Assembly (NCBI GenBank): GCA_963656065.1
Contig: CAVKGV010000006.1
Span: 62,001-126,000, forward strand
Direction of reading: 5' to 3'
From: Hallerella sp963656065
Lineage (GTDB): Bacteria; Fibrobacterota; Fibrobacteria; Fibrobacterales; Fibrobacteraceae
DNA length: 64,000 bases
Shown here: one piece after another, positions 44,064 through 52,411 of the stretch
Layout of the letters: every line of letters starts with the position of its first letter
How positions within the stretch are numbered: the stretch's first letter is position 1
Program-made: the position numbers and the translations under genes
Notes under the pieces: generated by a model
Database searches by the model: none
What the model saw: only the letters and a program-made list of their open reading frames with translations
What the model was told of the DNA's origin: nothing

Positions 44064-45747
44064 ACCGTTCCTCGTCAATGATTTCCGCACAGAGTGCCTG
44101 CGTCGCTGTCACCAGATGTTCCTTGATCTTGCGGTATGCGCCAAGCAAATCGGTAAATGTCGTCGTGAGAAGCGGATCGTCGTTCACCTCGGCGACGTGG
44201 CCCCAATGCCTTGCCCGATATTCGCGGACCTGTTCCGTGATTACATGACCTTCGCGGCGGACATCGGCAAGCTTCTGGACGTTGCGCGGATTTTCGAGGA
44301 CGATCGTCACATCGTTTGCGAGCTTTTCAACGCTCTCGTGCAGAAGGACAATGTTTTCCTGGTGAAACTTGTCAAAGGCGACATTGTGATCGCGCATCCG
44401 AAGCAAAAGCTTTAAGACCTGCGTCACATAATCCGAAGCGGTCTCCAGATCGTCGCTCATCCGAAGCTGGCGCTCCGCGTCGTTGGCGATGCTCTTGGAA
44501 ACGCTCGTTGAAAGAAGCCCTGTCAAGAACCCGATTATCTCCGCCTGCGCAGAATCGAGCTTTGCCTCGGCTTCAAAAATGCTTTCGATGGTAGCCTTGT
44601 CCGCCTTGCCGTCGATAACCTTGCGCAGGTCCTTGAGCATCTTGCACACGGTCTGGTTCATCATGCCCATTTCGCAATTCGATTGCGTAATCGCTGCGAA
44701 CGGAGACTTGATGAGGGCCGGTTCGAGTTTCGTCACCACGGCATGTTTGGGCTTGACTTTATTCGGGAAGAGTTTGTCGAGCAAAGCGGGAATCTTCCCT
44801 GTAAACGGCAACACGACGAGCGTATTCACGACATTGAACGTCGTATGGTAAAGCGCAATCGCAAGCATCACGTTTTTCGGGTCGTCCGGATTTTCGATTC
44901 CAAAAATCGTCAGCAAAAGCCAGCGCATTCCGCTCATCGTCGGCGAGAAGAGAATCGTCACCCAGGTAACACCGAAGATGTTGAACAGCAAGTGGAAAAT
45001 CGCAGCGCGCCGTGCGTGGCGAGACGTGTTTGCCGCAATCATCAAGGCCGAAATCGTGCACCCGATATTCTGCCCAAGCACAAGAGCCGCCGCCGTACTG
45101 AACCCGATAAGTCCCTGGGAGGCAAGAACAATCGTTACGCCCAGAGACGCGGAACTCGACTGCATGATCGTCGCCATGAGAAATCCCACGACGATACATG
45201 CGCAAATGCTGAACAGGCTTTCCGCATTGAACACGGCAAGCGCATTCAGGAACTCCTGGTTGTTCGACATGGGCGCAAGCGCGCCCTTCATCACGTAAAG
45301 CCCGACAAAAACAAAACCCACGCCTAACAAGGCGAGGGCTGAATATTTAACGGTTTCTTTTTTGGCGAAACAATAGACCAGTGCGCAGGCTCCGGCGAGA
45401 GGCATTCCATACTGGTCCATATTCAGCACGAGAACCCATCCCGTAATCGTCGTCCCGATATTCGCTCCCATGATGACGCCTAGAGTCTGCGAGAGCTTCA
45501 TGATTCCGGCGTTTACAAATCCGATGACCATCGCCATCGTGACCGCGCTCGACTGCACAAGACAAGTCACCCCCATCCCGACCAGCACCCCGAGAACCCG
45601 ATGATTTGTCACCTTGCTGATGAGCTTCTGGAGCGTCGGACCGGCAATCGTCTGAAGCCCCATCGAAAGGAATCGCAAGCCGAGAAAGAAAATTCCCACA
45701 CCGCCGATTAGGAGCGCAACGGTTTGGGCTATCTGCGAAAACAACAT
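44062..45747 (-). CDS. Na+/phosphate cotransporter with PhoU-like C-terminal domain
   Basis: 561 residues. The membrane part (about 1-320) has the two QSS motifs of the NptA/NaPi-II family: LVQSSAVTMAMVIG (about 65) and IMQSSSASLGVTIV (about 195), each followed by GANIGTT or GQNIGCT. The C-terminal part (about 345-561) is a helical PhoU-like domain (MLKDLRKVIDGKADKATIE, LRMSDDLETASDYV). It drives Na+-coupled phosphate entry. The gene is preceded by a 70-bp spacer and ends at a repeat block. Confidence 0.93.
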   Translation of the reverse strand: MLFSQIAQTVALLIGGVGIFFLGLRFLSMGLQTIAGPTLQKLISKVTNHRVLGVLVGMGVTCLVQSSAVTMAMVIGFVNAGIMKLSQTLGVIMGANIGTTITGWVLVLNMDQYGMPLAGACALVYCFAKKETVKYSALALLGVGFVFVGLYVMKGALAPMSNNQEFLNALAVFNAESLFSICACIVVGFLMATIMQSSSASLGVTIVLASQGLIGFSTAAALVLGQNIGCTISALMIAANTSRHARRAAIFHLLFNIFGVTWVTILFSPTMSGMRWLLLTIFGIENPDDPKNVMLAIALYHTTFNVVNTLVVLPFTGKIPALLDKLFPNKVKPKHAVVTKLEPALIKSPFAAITQSNCEMGMMNQTVCKMLKDLRKVIDGKADKATIESIFEAEAKLDSAQAEIIGFLTGLLSTSVSKSIANDAERQLRMSDDLETASDYVTQVLKLLLRMRDHNVAFDKFHQENIVLLHESVEKLANDVTIVLENPRNVQKLADVRREGHVITEQVREYRARHWGHVAEVNDDPLLTTTFTDLLGAYRKIKEHLVTATQALCAEIIDEER

Positions 45748-45818
45748 TGTCTATACATCCTTGTGGTGAACGCCGAACACGTTCGTTTTTACCTATTCTT
45801 GACAGAACCTTTACAAAT

Positions 45819-46412
45819 TTAGAATTTAGAAGTCAAAAGTTCATCGATCCGGGCTTGCAAAGCGTCCATTGAGCCCGAATTGTCGATTGTCTCGTAGCGG
45901 TCGTTCGGAGGCAGCGGATCTTGCGACTGCACCTGCATCCGGCGGAGAGCGTCCTCGCGGGAAAGTCCACGCTTTTCAAGCCGCGAAAGGCGGAACGCCT
46001 CGGGAGCTTCGACAACCCAGATTTCTTCGAGCGCTTTCGAAAACTCGGGCCACTTGAAAAGGAGCGCCCCTTCGACAGCGGCGAGCTTCGGCGGCGGAGA
46101 GAACTTTCGGAAAGCGGCAAGCTTATCCTCCACCGCTTTCCGGAGCAGCGGATACACGATTTTTTCCAAGTCCGCAAGCGAACGCGGATCCCGGAAAACA
46201 TGCCCCGCCAAGGCAGCCCGGTCAACCGTCCCGTTCCGGATGCAGTCCGCGCCGAAGCGTTCCGCGATTTTATCCCGGAGATTTTCCGATTCCGCATACA
46301 GCAAATGCATTTCATGGTCGAGGTCCAGCACAGACATTCCCCGCGCGGCGAGGAGCACGCCGACCGCGCTTTTCCCGGAACCGATCTTGCCACAGATTCC
46401 TATTGTCTTCAT
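45819..46412 (-). CDS. coaE: Dephospho-CoA kinase CoaE
   Basis: 197 residues. P-loop GKIGSGKS at 8-15, the DLDHEMH motif (about 30-36) after the first strand, a CoA-binding LAGHVFRD stretch and VEGALLFKW, then LSRLEKRGLSREDALRRMQVQ as the lid. It phosphorylates dephospho-CoA to CoA as the last step. Length standard. Divergent from purC by 29 bp; panD, another CoA-pathway gene, lies elsewhere in the window. Confidence 0.93.
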   Translation of the reverse strand: MKTIGICGKIGSGKSAVGVLLAARGMSVLDLDHEMHLLYAESENLRDKIAERFGADCIRNGTVDRAALAGHVFRDPRSLADLEKIVYPLLRKAVEDKLAAFRKFSPPPKLAAVEGALLFKWPEFSKALEEIWVVEAPEAFRLSRLEKRGLSREDALRRMQVQSQDPLPPNDRYETIDNSGSMDALQARIDELLTSKF

Positions 46413-46441
46413 GCCCGGAATTTAACTATTTTTAGGGCACT

Positions 46442-47326
46442 ATGAGCTTAAAATTCGAAACCCCGATTACCGATGTTCCGCTGTTCCACCAAGGCAAGGT
46501 ACGCGATATGTACGACCTCGGTGACAGCTTCCTCATGGTCGCCAGCGACCGCCTTTCCGCTTTCGACGTGGTCCTTCCCACCCCGATTACCGGCAAGGGA
46601 AAAATCCTCAACCAGCTTTCGCTCTTCTGGTTCGAGCACCTCGGCATGCCGAACCACCTGATCACGGCAAATGTCGATGAATATCCCGCCGTCCTCCAAA
46701 AGTACAAGGACTATCTGCGCGGACGTTCGATGATTGTCAAAAAGGCAAAGCGCCACAGCGTCGAGTGCATCGTGCGCGGCTACATCGTCGGCTCCGGCTG
46801 GAAGGATTACCAGAAAACCGGAAAAATCTGCGGACATGTCCTGCCGAAAGGTCTCGAACTTTGCGAGAAGCTCGAAAAGCCGCTCTACACGCCTAGCACC
46901 AAGCCGGATGTCGGGCACGACGAAAACATTTCCTTCGAGCAGACTTTCGACATCGTGGGCGAAAAAGTCGCCACGGATCTCCGTGATCTTTCGCTCGACG
47001 TTTACACCAAGGCACGCGATTACGCGGCGACCAAAGGAATCATCCTCGCGGACACCAAGTTCGAATTTGGTGAAATCGACGGGAAGACGGTTTTAATCGA
47101 CGAAGTTCTGACGCCAGATTCGAGCCGTTATTGGCCCGCGGACAAGTACCAGGTCGGCAAGAACCAGGAAAGCTTCGACAAGCAGTACATTCGCGACTGG
47201 CTCGAAACGCTCAACTGGGGCAAGACCTATCCGGGTCCGGAAATTCCCGCCGAAGTCGTCAAGAATACATTTGACAAATACGTGGAAATCTTCGTACGGC
47301 TAACGGGACACGAACCGGAACTTTAA
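46442..47326 (+). CDS. purC: SAICAR synthetase PurC
   Basis: 294 residues: ATP-grasp-like fold with KVRDMYDLGD (about 19-28), a VECIVRGYIVGSGWKDY motif (about 107-123), TKPDVGHDENISFEQ (about 155-169) and DEVLTPDSSRYWP (about 219-231). It joins aspartate to CAIR in purine synthesis. The size fits the longer, non-enterobacterial form. A strong bidirectional terminator follows. Confidence 0.95.
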   Translation: MSLKFETPITDVPLFHQGKVRDMYDLGDSFLMVASDRLSAFDVVLPTPITGKGKILNQLSLFWFEHLGMPNHLITANVDEYPAVLQKYKDYLRGRSMIVKKAKRHSVECIVRGYIVGSGWKDYQKTGKICGHVLPKGLELCEKLEKPLYTPSTKPDVGHDENISFEQTFDIVGEKVATDLRDLSLDVYTKARDYAATKGIILADTKFEFGEIDGKTVLIDEVLTPDSSRYWPADKYQVGKNQESFDKQYIRDWLETLNWGKTYPGPEIPAEVVKNTFDKYVEIFVRLTGHEPEL

Positions 47327-47340
47327 AAAAAATCAGGATG

Positions 47341-47368
47341 AAAAAGCCCGGCATCGCCGGGCTTTTTT
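47341..47368. terminator. Terminator after purC, shared with the convergent gene
   Basis: Stem GCCCGGC / GCCGGGC with ATC loop, flanked by AAAAA and TTTTTT, so it can act in both directions. It lies between purC and the convergent glycosyltransferase gene. Confidence 0.9.
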
Positions 47369-47374
47369 GATTCG

Positions 47375-48768
47375 CTAATCCAAGTTGTCGAGCAGCACCT
47401 GTACGCCGGGGCTTTCCCGTTCCAGTTTCCGGAACACGCCGCTCAGCCTTTCCAGGTTTTTCAAGGTTTTCCTGTCCGACTCCAAATTTACGATTGCGTC
47501 GATCAGGATTTTCGGGCTGATATTTTCAATGGGAACCGTATTCTCGACACCGTATTTCCGCAGCCGCAAAGCGTTATCGATTTGGTCTTTGCCCAAGGGA
47601 AGAATCAGAAACTTCTTGTTGTTATAGACGCATTCCTTGATGGTCGCAAGTCCACCATGAATGAGGGCGAATTCCAGGTTCGACGCAGAAAGAATCGCCC
47701 GCTGCGGGACCCAGCTCGCAAAGGTAATGTTCGGCTGGTCCCGAAACTCCGTCCATTCGTAATCATGGATAAGCTTGGAACCGACACCCAAGACCAGGTG
47801 ATAGCCGGAAAGTTCCGCGGAACGCATCGCTTCGCACAGACAGAGGAAAAGATGCCGCGCCTTGCCCTCGTAATCCAGAACCTGCGAACCCGCCGTCACA
47901 AAGATGAGCTTTTGATAGACGGCTCCGGCTTCTGGATTTTCCGGCTGGAGGAGCGAACCGTCAAAGCCCTCGCTTGAAGACGAGACCAAATCCCTTTCCA
48001 AAATACACGGCTCGACATAATGAACCTTCTCGCCAGGATTGTAATGGGCGTATTCGTATTCGCGCGGGCAGGGAATCAACTCGTCGAAAGCTTCCAAATC
48101 CTTCACGAAATCTTCGATTTCCACTTCGGGATCCTGCAGCAAATCAACCGGATTCTCTCCGGCAACGTCTTTCAGTTCCGCATACCGGCACAGGTTCACC
48201 AGCTTGAAGTATTCCGTCGGGGAAAACGCCATCAGATTTTGCACCGCTCGCATTGCCGGATCTTCGCTCGGATGCCTCAAGTAGGTTGTCGAAATGACAA
48301 CATTCACGCCGTAGATTTTATGAATCAGCAGACTTTCCAGCGAAGTGAAGTAGCCGGAAACAAGCAGATCGGGCTTCAGGCCTGTCATAGTCCTGTAAAA
48401 ATTCTGCGCATCGGCAAACAGTTCCCGATTCAGCTTTTCCTTGTAGCGCGGCAAGTCTTCGCCAAGGGCGCTATAGGCAATCGCCCAGATATGGTCCGGT
48501 CGCCAGCGTTCGTTCGGACTCGTATGGCTTTCGGTCGTATAGCCTAGGGGATAAATGTTCTCGAAAATCGGAGAGTAGGGAACGGGAAGCAGCGTATCGC
48601 TTTGGTTCTTTATCGGATAGGCTTTTATAATCCCTTCGCAGTCGGGAATTCCCATATATTTTACGGAATGTCCCAATCGAGACAGATCCTCCGCCCATTT
48701 CAATGTCGGCAACCAGTGCGCCCCTGTTCCTTGTAAACATCGGGCCAGAAGAGAATTGTTTTGGGCAT
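47375..48768 (-). pseudogene. GT1-family glycosyltransferase, interrupted by a one-base frameshift
   Basis: The C-terminal 445 codons read as a GT1 glycosyltransferase of the UGT/MGT kind: FIVTAGSQ-type segment, FASWVPQRAILSASNLEFALIHGGLATIKECVYNNKKF and LPLGKDQIDNALRLRKYGV, the nucleotide-sugar site. The true start, ATG 48768 with an AAGGAA ribosome site, begins MPKTILFWPDVYKEQG in another frame. The two join if one G is added to the GGGG run at 48721-48724, giving KEQGAHWLPTLKW. As it stands translation from 48768 stops after 22 residues. This could be a slipped homopolymer (phase variation), a real inactivation, or a sequencing error. Confidence 0.85.
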
Positions 48769-48782
48769 AGGGCGGTTCCTTT

Positions 48783-49628
48783 TTATTTTTTTATGCAACG
48801 TATTGCGGCAAATTGTCTATCCCCAAACATCAAAAAAGAAAAATTCTTGTCAATAAACCTTAGCGTGTTATGGATCGAATTATTTTTTACGTCTCTCACA
48901 AAATATAAAGCAACAATACGCGATTCCTGCTCGTATATAGGATTAAAGCCCGTACCTTGACTATAATGACCAGAAGGAACCGCTGAAAAACCTGATTGAT
49001 TCGTAGCTTCATCGATATCCCAATAAATAGAATTATCTATTCTCATTTTATTCACGACATCATCTCCGAGAAAAGAAACCAATTCTTGATATTGCGATTT
49101 TGTAGGAAGCGACCAACCATCGGGGCAAACCGCTAGTCCATATTCTCTCATAGTGGTAAAATTTTCTTCATACAATCTTCCGTATATTTCACAATCACCT
49201 TCACTTTTCGTTTTCCACGCCCCTCCTCCACACAGCGTGTTTCCCGCCCAAATAGTACCAACAGTGTCGTTTGGAAGATAGTTTAAGTTCTCCGCCATCC
49301 AAATTTGAGTACCAATGGTTACAGTTTTGTAAACTTGACCGTCTCGAAAATCCGTTAAAGTATTATTTTCAGCATCATATGCGCTATTTATCGATGAAGA
49401 ACTATACTCAGATGAAGACGATTGTGCACTACTCGACGAACTCTCTAACGACGAGGATGACGGAACTCCGCTCGACAAACTCTCTAACGACGAGGATGAA
49501 TTCTTTATTTCGGAGGAAGAACAGGATTCTTCTATTTCCGAACGAACCGGAGAATTTTTAGAATCATTATCTCCACAAGACAATAAAAAAAACGTAGTAA
49601 TCAAAATAATAAAGAATCTGACCAACAT
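48783..49628 (-). CDS. FISUMP-domain lipoprotein with Ser-rich linker
   Basis: 281 residues: signal and lipobox FFLLSCGDN (Cys about 18), a Ser/Glu-rich linker (about 30-80, repeats of SSSSLESLSSG), then the FISUMP domain: VYKTVTIGTQIWMAENLNYL (about 98-117), GDCEIYGRLYEE and AVCPDGWSLPTKSQYQELVSFLGDD, ending FAAIRCIKK. It shares a TAATG overlap with the TcA-fragment gene just upstream, so the two are translated from one message. Base composition is AT-rich relative to the surroundings. Confidence 0.85.
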   Translation of the reverse strand: MLVRFFIILITTFFLLSCGDNDSKNSPVRSEIEESCSSSEIKNSSSSLESLSSGVPSSSSLESSSSSAQSSSSEYSSSSINSAYDAENNTLTDFRDGQVYKTVTIGTQIWMAENLNYLPNDTVGTIWAGNTLCGGGAWKTKSEGDCEIYGRLYEENFTTMREYGLAVCPDGWSLPTKSQYQELVSFLGDDVVNKMRIDNSIYWDIDEATNQSGFSAVPSGHYSQGTGFNPIYEQESRIVALYFVRDVKNNSIHNTLRFIDKNFSFLMFGDRQFAAIRCIKK

Positions 49629-51076
49629 TAGTTCGTCCCTCCTTGTGAACGAGTTTTCCCTATACGGGAGGTATAACTGATATGAACAATCACATCTTCA
49701 ATATCTTTAGGGTTCAAAATTTGACCTGTTCTATTTGCACCTGTTCCAGTAATTTTATAGCCATTAATCGTCAAAGACCATTTAGAGTCTATTGCTCCGG
49801 CTCCTTCAAAAGGCAAAAACTTGTCGGAACCAAAGCGGAAATCAAATTTTCCAGCTTCTTGATGCGCTGTACTTGTCGCCATCGTTTGTGTACCTATTCG
49901 GTTTCCAATTTTGGTCCCGTCTTCCTTCAAGTCTAACCAGTTTTCTGTTAAAGATAATTGCGCATTTAAATAGTGACCAGTATAGTTTGACGCAACAACC
50001 TCAACTCGAACATCCCGAATTCGTCTAAAATACTGATTCGGAAAATCTAAAGAGAATAATTCCTCAGGAATAGTAAATTCACACGCTCCAGTGTCTTGTA
50101 ACATCGTTAACGGATCTTGTGAGAAATCTAACTCGTTAGAACTTTGTCTATTTCTCAATTCCCACAGGCTCACCGGTCGCGTAATCTCCAGCTCGTTCCT
50201 GTCGTTTTCCAGATAGGCGACTTCCATCACGTGCAAGTCGGCCAGCAGCTTTTCTCCCGCAAGCAGTCCACTGTGCAGGCCGTCCCAGTACGAGCCGCAG
50301 CCCTTGATGAACGTCTTTGCCGACTTGGCGTCTATATCGGTATCGCCTATCTCAAAATGATAGCACTTCTCCGCCTTGCGGGCGACCTTCACTGCCAGTT
50401 GGAAAAGGGACTTATAGACGGAGCCTGTTTCCTTCTTCAGCCAGCCGTAGAGTTCGGCGTTCGTGTACTTTTCCGACAGGTGGTCGTACATCTCGTCCTT
50501 GAGCTCGGCTTCGCGCTCCGCTTTCTCGACCTGCTTCCTCGCGTAGTCGATCCTTATCTCGGCGACGGACCTCTTCTTTTCAAGAGCCTTGGCTCGGTTC
50601 GCCTTTTCGGTCTTCGCCATCGTCCAGCCCTGCAGTCGGCGTTCCGCCTCGGCCTGCAGCTTCATCTTGGCGGCGGAGACCTGACGTTGGACAAAACGGG
50701 AAGCGTAGCTCTCGGCCTCGTTCACCAGGTTCTCGGCTATCTTCGTCCCGCCGACGGAGAGTGCGCTGAACGACGGGCCGCCCAGGCCGTTCGCGATGGC
50801 ACCGATATCCAGGTCGGGGATCTTGTAGGCGACGGAGGCCGCCTTCTTGACGTTTTCCATCCAGTCCAAAGTCCCATCGGGGGGCCGGTGATAAGCTTCG
50901 ATTTTTCCTTGGCAAAAAGGAACTCCGTTATTCGACAGAATACCGGAAACATTCCAGGTTTCAGGAACGGGATAGGACAAACGGCAACTCCTTCTCAGTG
51001 ATTTTGGAACAATCTCTACAAAAGAAATACAACCACTTTTCACCGCAAGCGCAAGTTTTTCAAAAAAAAAATTCAA
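49628..51076 (-). CDS. Orphan C-terminal fragment of a Tc-toxin A subunit (TcB-binding end)
   Basis: 482 codons that match the C-terminal fifth of TcA subunits (usually about 2,400 residues). Residues 140-215 correspond to the coiled helices of the pore channel (AEIRIDYARKQVEKAEREAEL, EKYTNAELYGWLK). Residues 220-305 contain LLAGEKLLADLHVMEVAYLE and LEITRPVSLWEL. Residues 330-475 form the TcB-binding beta domain (FRFGSDKFLPFEGAGAI, DIEDVIVHISYT). The only start is a TTG with no clear ribosome site; a strong GGGGAGGAAT lies upstream but leads to ATG-TAA. The first 25 codons and the last 175 are AT-rich while the middle is GC-rich. It is likely a remnant or mosaic. Shell and receptor-binding domains are missing. 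Confidence 0.8.
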   Translation of the reverse strand: MNFFFEKLALAVKSGCISFVEIVPKSLRRSCRLSYPVPETWNVSGILSNNGVPFCQGKIEAYHRPPDGTLDWMENVKKAASVAYKIPDLDIGAIANGLGGPSFSALSVGGTKIAENLVNEAESYASRFVQRQVSAAKMKLQAEAERRLQGWTMAKTEKANRAKALEKKRSVAEIRIDYARKQVEKAEREAELKDEMYDHLSEKYTNAELYGWLKKETGSVYKSLFQLAVKVARKAEKCYHFEIGDTDIDAKSAKTFIKGCGSYWDGLHSGLLAGEKLLADLHVMEVAYLENDRNELEITRPVSLWELRNRQSSNELDFSQDPLTMLQDTGACEFTIPEELFSLDFPNQYFRRIRDVRVEVVASNYTGHYLNAQLSLTENWLDLKEDGTKIGNRIGTQTMATSTAHQEAGKFDFRFGSDKFLPFEGAGAIDSKWSLTINGYKITGTGANRTGQILNPKDIEDVIVHISYTSRIGKTRSQGGTN

Positions 51077-51112
51077 TGCCGTGTAAGAATTTACATTGGC
51101 AGTTATTCCTCC

Positions 51113-51148
51113 CCTCGAAAAAGACTTTTCTCCGTAAAGACCGGAGTC
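51113..51148 (-). terminator. Possible terminator of the TIM-barrel lipoprotein gene
   Basis: Directly after the stop codon on the minus strand lies CTCCG-gtcttta-CGGAG, flanked by AAGACT and AGTCTTTTTC, giving an interrupted hairpin and U-run. Confidence 0.5.
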
Positions 51149-52288
51149 TTAGCTCTTAAACCAGAGATTTTCCAAACCTTCGTAAGTGAAAAAATCGAGA
51201 CCGCGGAAAGGCGTAAAGCCCGCTGGATTTTTATACCCGATAGAAGTTTCGAACAAGCCCTGAAGCGACAAAAGCAAAGAGTCCCAGTCCTGGAAAGCAT
51301 CGCCCCCCGTACCCTTGACTTTTAAAGCGACACTTACACTTGCGTCCTTGGTCGCATTGTTAAAACTCGCCTGGGCATATCGCTGAAGCTGGTTGTCTTT
51401 TGTGTAATAGTCCATCAAAATCACCCAGTCGCAAGATTTCAGAAAATGACCCGAGCTTCCGTTGGTAAAAGCTCCCTCATTATAATATTTGTCGTAGGGC
51501 ATCGCAATCGCTTCGGAAAGCTTCAGGCTCGGATCGACGCTCTTGAGCTTTTTCCCTGCATATTCCAGTGCGCTTTGCGCCATCCGGAGCAGCGTATCGG
51601 AATTTGCGCCTTTGTCCCACGTATAGGAAAAGCCCGACTTTATCGTATGGACTTCGATGTCGGCGGAAAGTCCCGCGAACCTTTCGTCGGAAGCGACCTG
51701 GTCGTTGTATCCCGTGACGAGAGCGATTTCGGCATCGATTGCGCTTTCATTTGTCAAAAGTTCAAGTCCGCTGCTTCCGGTGACAGGCAAACGCTGCGCA
51801 TGGACATCTATGCCGTATCCCGAGAGCGTCCGGATAAATGTACGAATCCAATCGTTCGGATTTGTGTAAAGCGATTTTCCCGGGCTCAGATAGACATCGT
51901 TAAATCCGAGGACCGCGATGCGGGCGGCGAGCTTTTCCGGAGCGGAAGAGAAGCTTCCGACAGTTGCCGTATAGACATAGACGGCGTTGCGGGTTCTTCC
52001 GGCGGAATCGACAGCGACACGGCGAAATTTCTCGGCTCGTTGGATCTGGTCCTCGGTCAAGTCCGCCTTCAAAACGATTTCGTCCCAAGAGGCAAGGGTT
52101 GCGCTCGAACTGGAAATCGCCGAGACATCGCTTGAAGAAATTTCCATCGCCGACAAAGGAACTTCCGCACTTGAACCAAGGTTAAATCCAGAACTCGACG
52201 ACGATTCGCCTAGCGGAGCATCGGACGCATTATCGGAACAAGCCAAAAGGCAAACGGAAAAAGCGAAAAGCAGCGGGAAAAATTTCAT
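51149..52288 (-). CDS. Ser-rich lipoprotein with TIM-barrel-like hydrolase fold
   Basis: 379 residues: lipobox VCLLAC gives the modified Cys near 17, a Ser/Ala-rich linker to about 65, and a globular domain. Motifs such as AVYVYTATVGSF, FNDVYLSPGKSLYTNPNDW, GYGIDVHAQRLPVTG, LSADIEVHTIKSG (an acidic pair suited to a GH18-like site) and CDWVILMDYYTKD follow the beta-alpha repeat of a TIM barrel. A glycosidase or related role is likely, but no exact family is recognised. It is separated from the TcA fragment by its own terminator. Confidence 0.65.
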   Translation of the reverse strand: MKFFPLLFAFSVCLLACSDNASDAPLGESSSSSGFNLGSSAEVPLSAMEISSSDVSAISSSSATLASWDEIVLKADLTEDQIQRAEKFRRVAVDSAGRTRNAVYVYTATVGSFSSAPEKLAARIAVLGFNDVYLSPGKSLYTNPNDWIRTFIRTLSGYGIDVHAQRLPVTGSSGLELLTNESAIDAEIALVTGYNDQVASDERFAGLSADIEVHTIKSGFSYTWDKGANSDTLLRMAQSALEYAGKKLKSVDPSLKLSEAIAMPYDKYYNEGAFTNGSSGHFLKSCDWVILMDYYTKDNQLQRYAQASFNNATKDASVSVALKVKGTGGDAFQDWDSLLLSLQGLFETSIGYKNPAGFTPFRGLDFFTYEGLENLWFKS

Positions 52289-52362
52289 CCCTTTAAAATA
52301 AGGCTTTTCAGCAAAAAGATTTTTCCCGTAAGAAAAAATTAGAACGGTTTTCGAATTTTATG

Positions 52363-52389
52363 CAAAAAGAGAAGCCCGTGCGGACTTCC
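52363..52389 (-). terminator. Terminator after putP
   Basis: On the minus strand GAAGTCCG-CA-CGGGCTTC (one G-T pair) followed by TCTTTTTG, about 23 bp past the putP stop. Confidence 0.75.
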
Positions 52390-52411
52390 CTTTTCTTCCC
52401 GATTAGAGAAC

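Noticed and set aside
50144..51001. 285-codon plus-strand frame opposite the TcA fragment
   Set aside because: It covers mainly the GC-rich middle of the TcA fragment, where stop codons are rare by composition; the minus frame has recognisable TcA motifs.
48783..51076. Prophage or integrated element around the TcA fragment
   Set aside because: No integrase, phage structural gene, tRNA target or flanking direct repeat was seen; only base composition is unusual.
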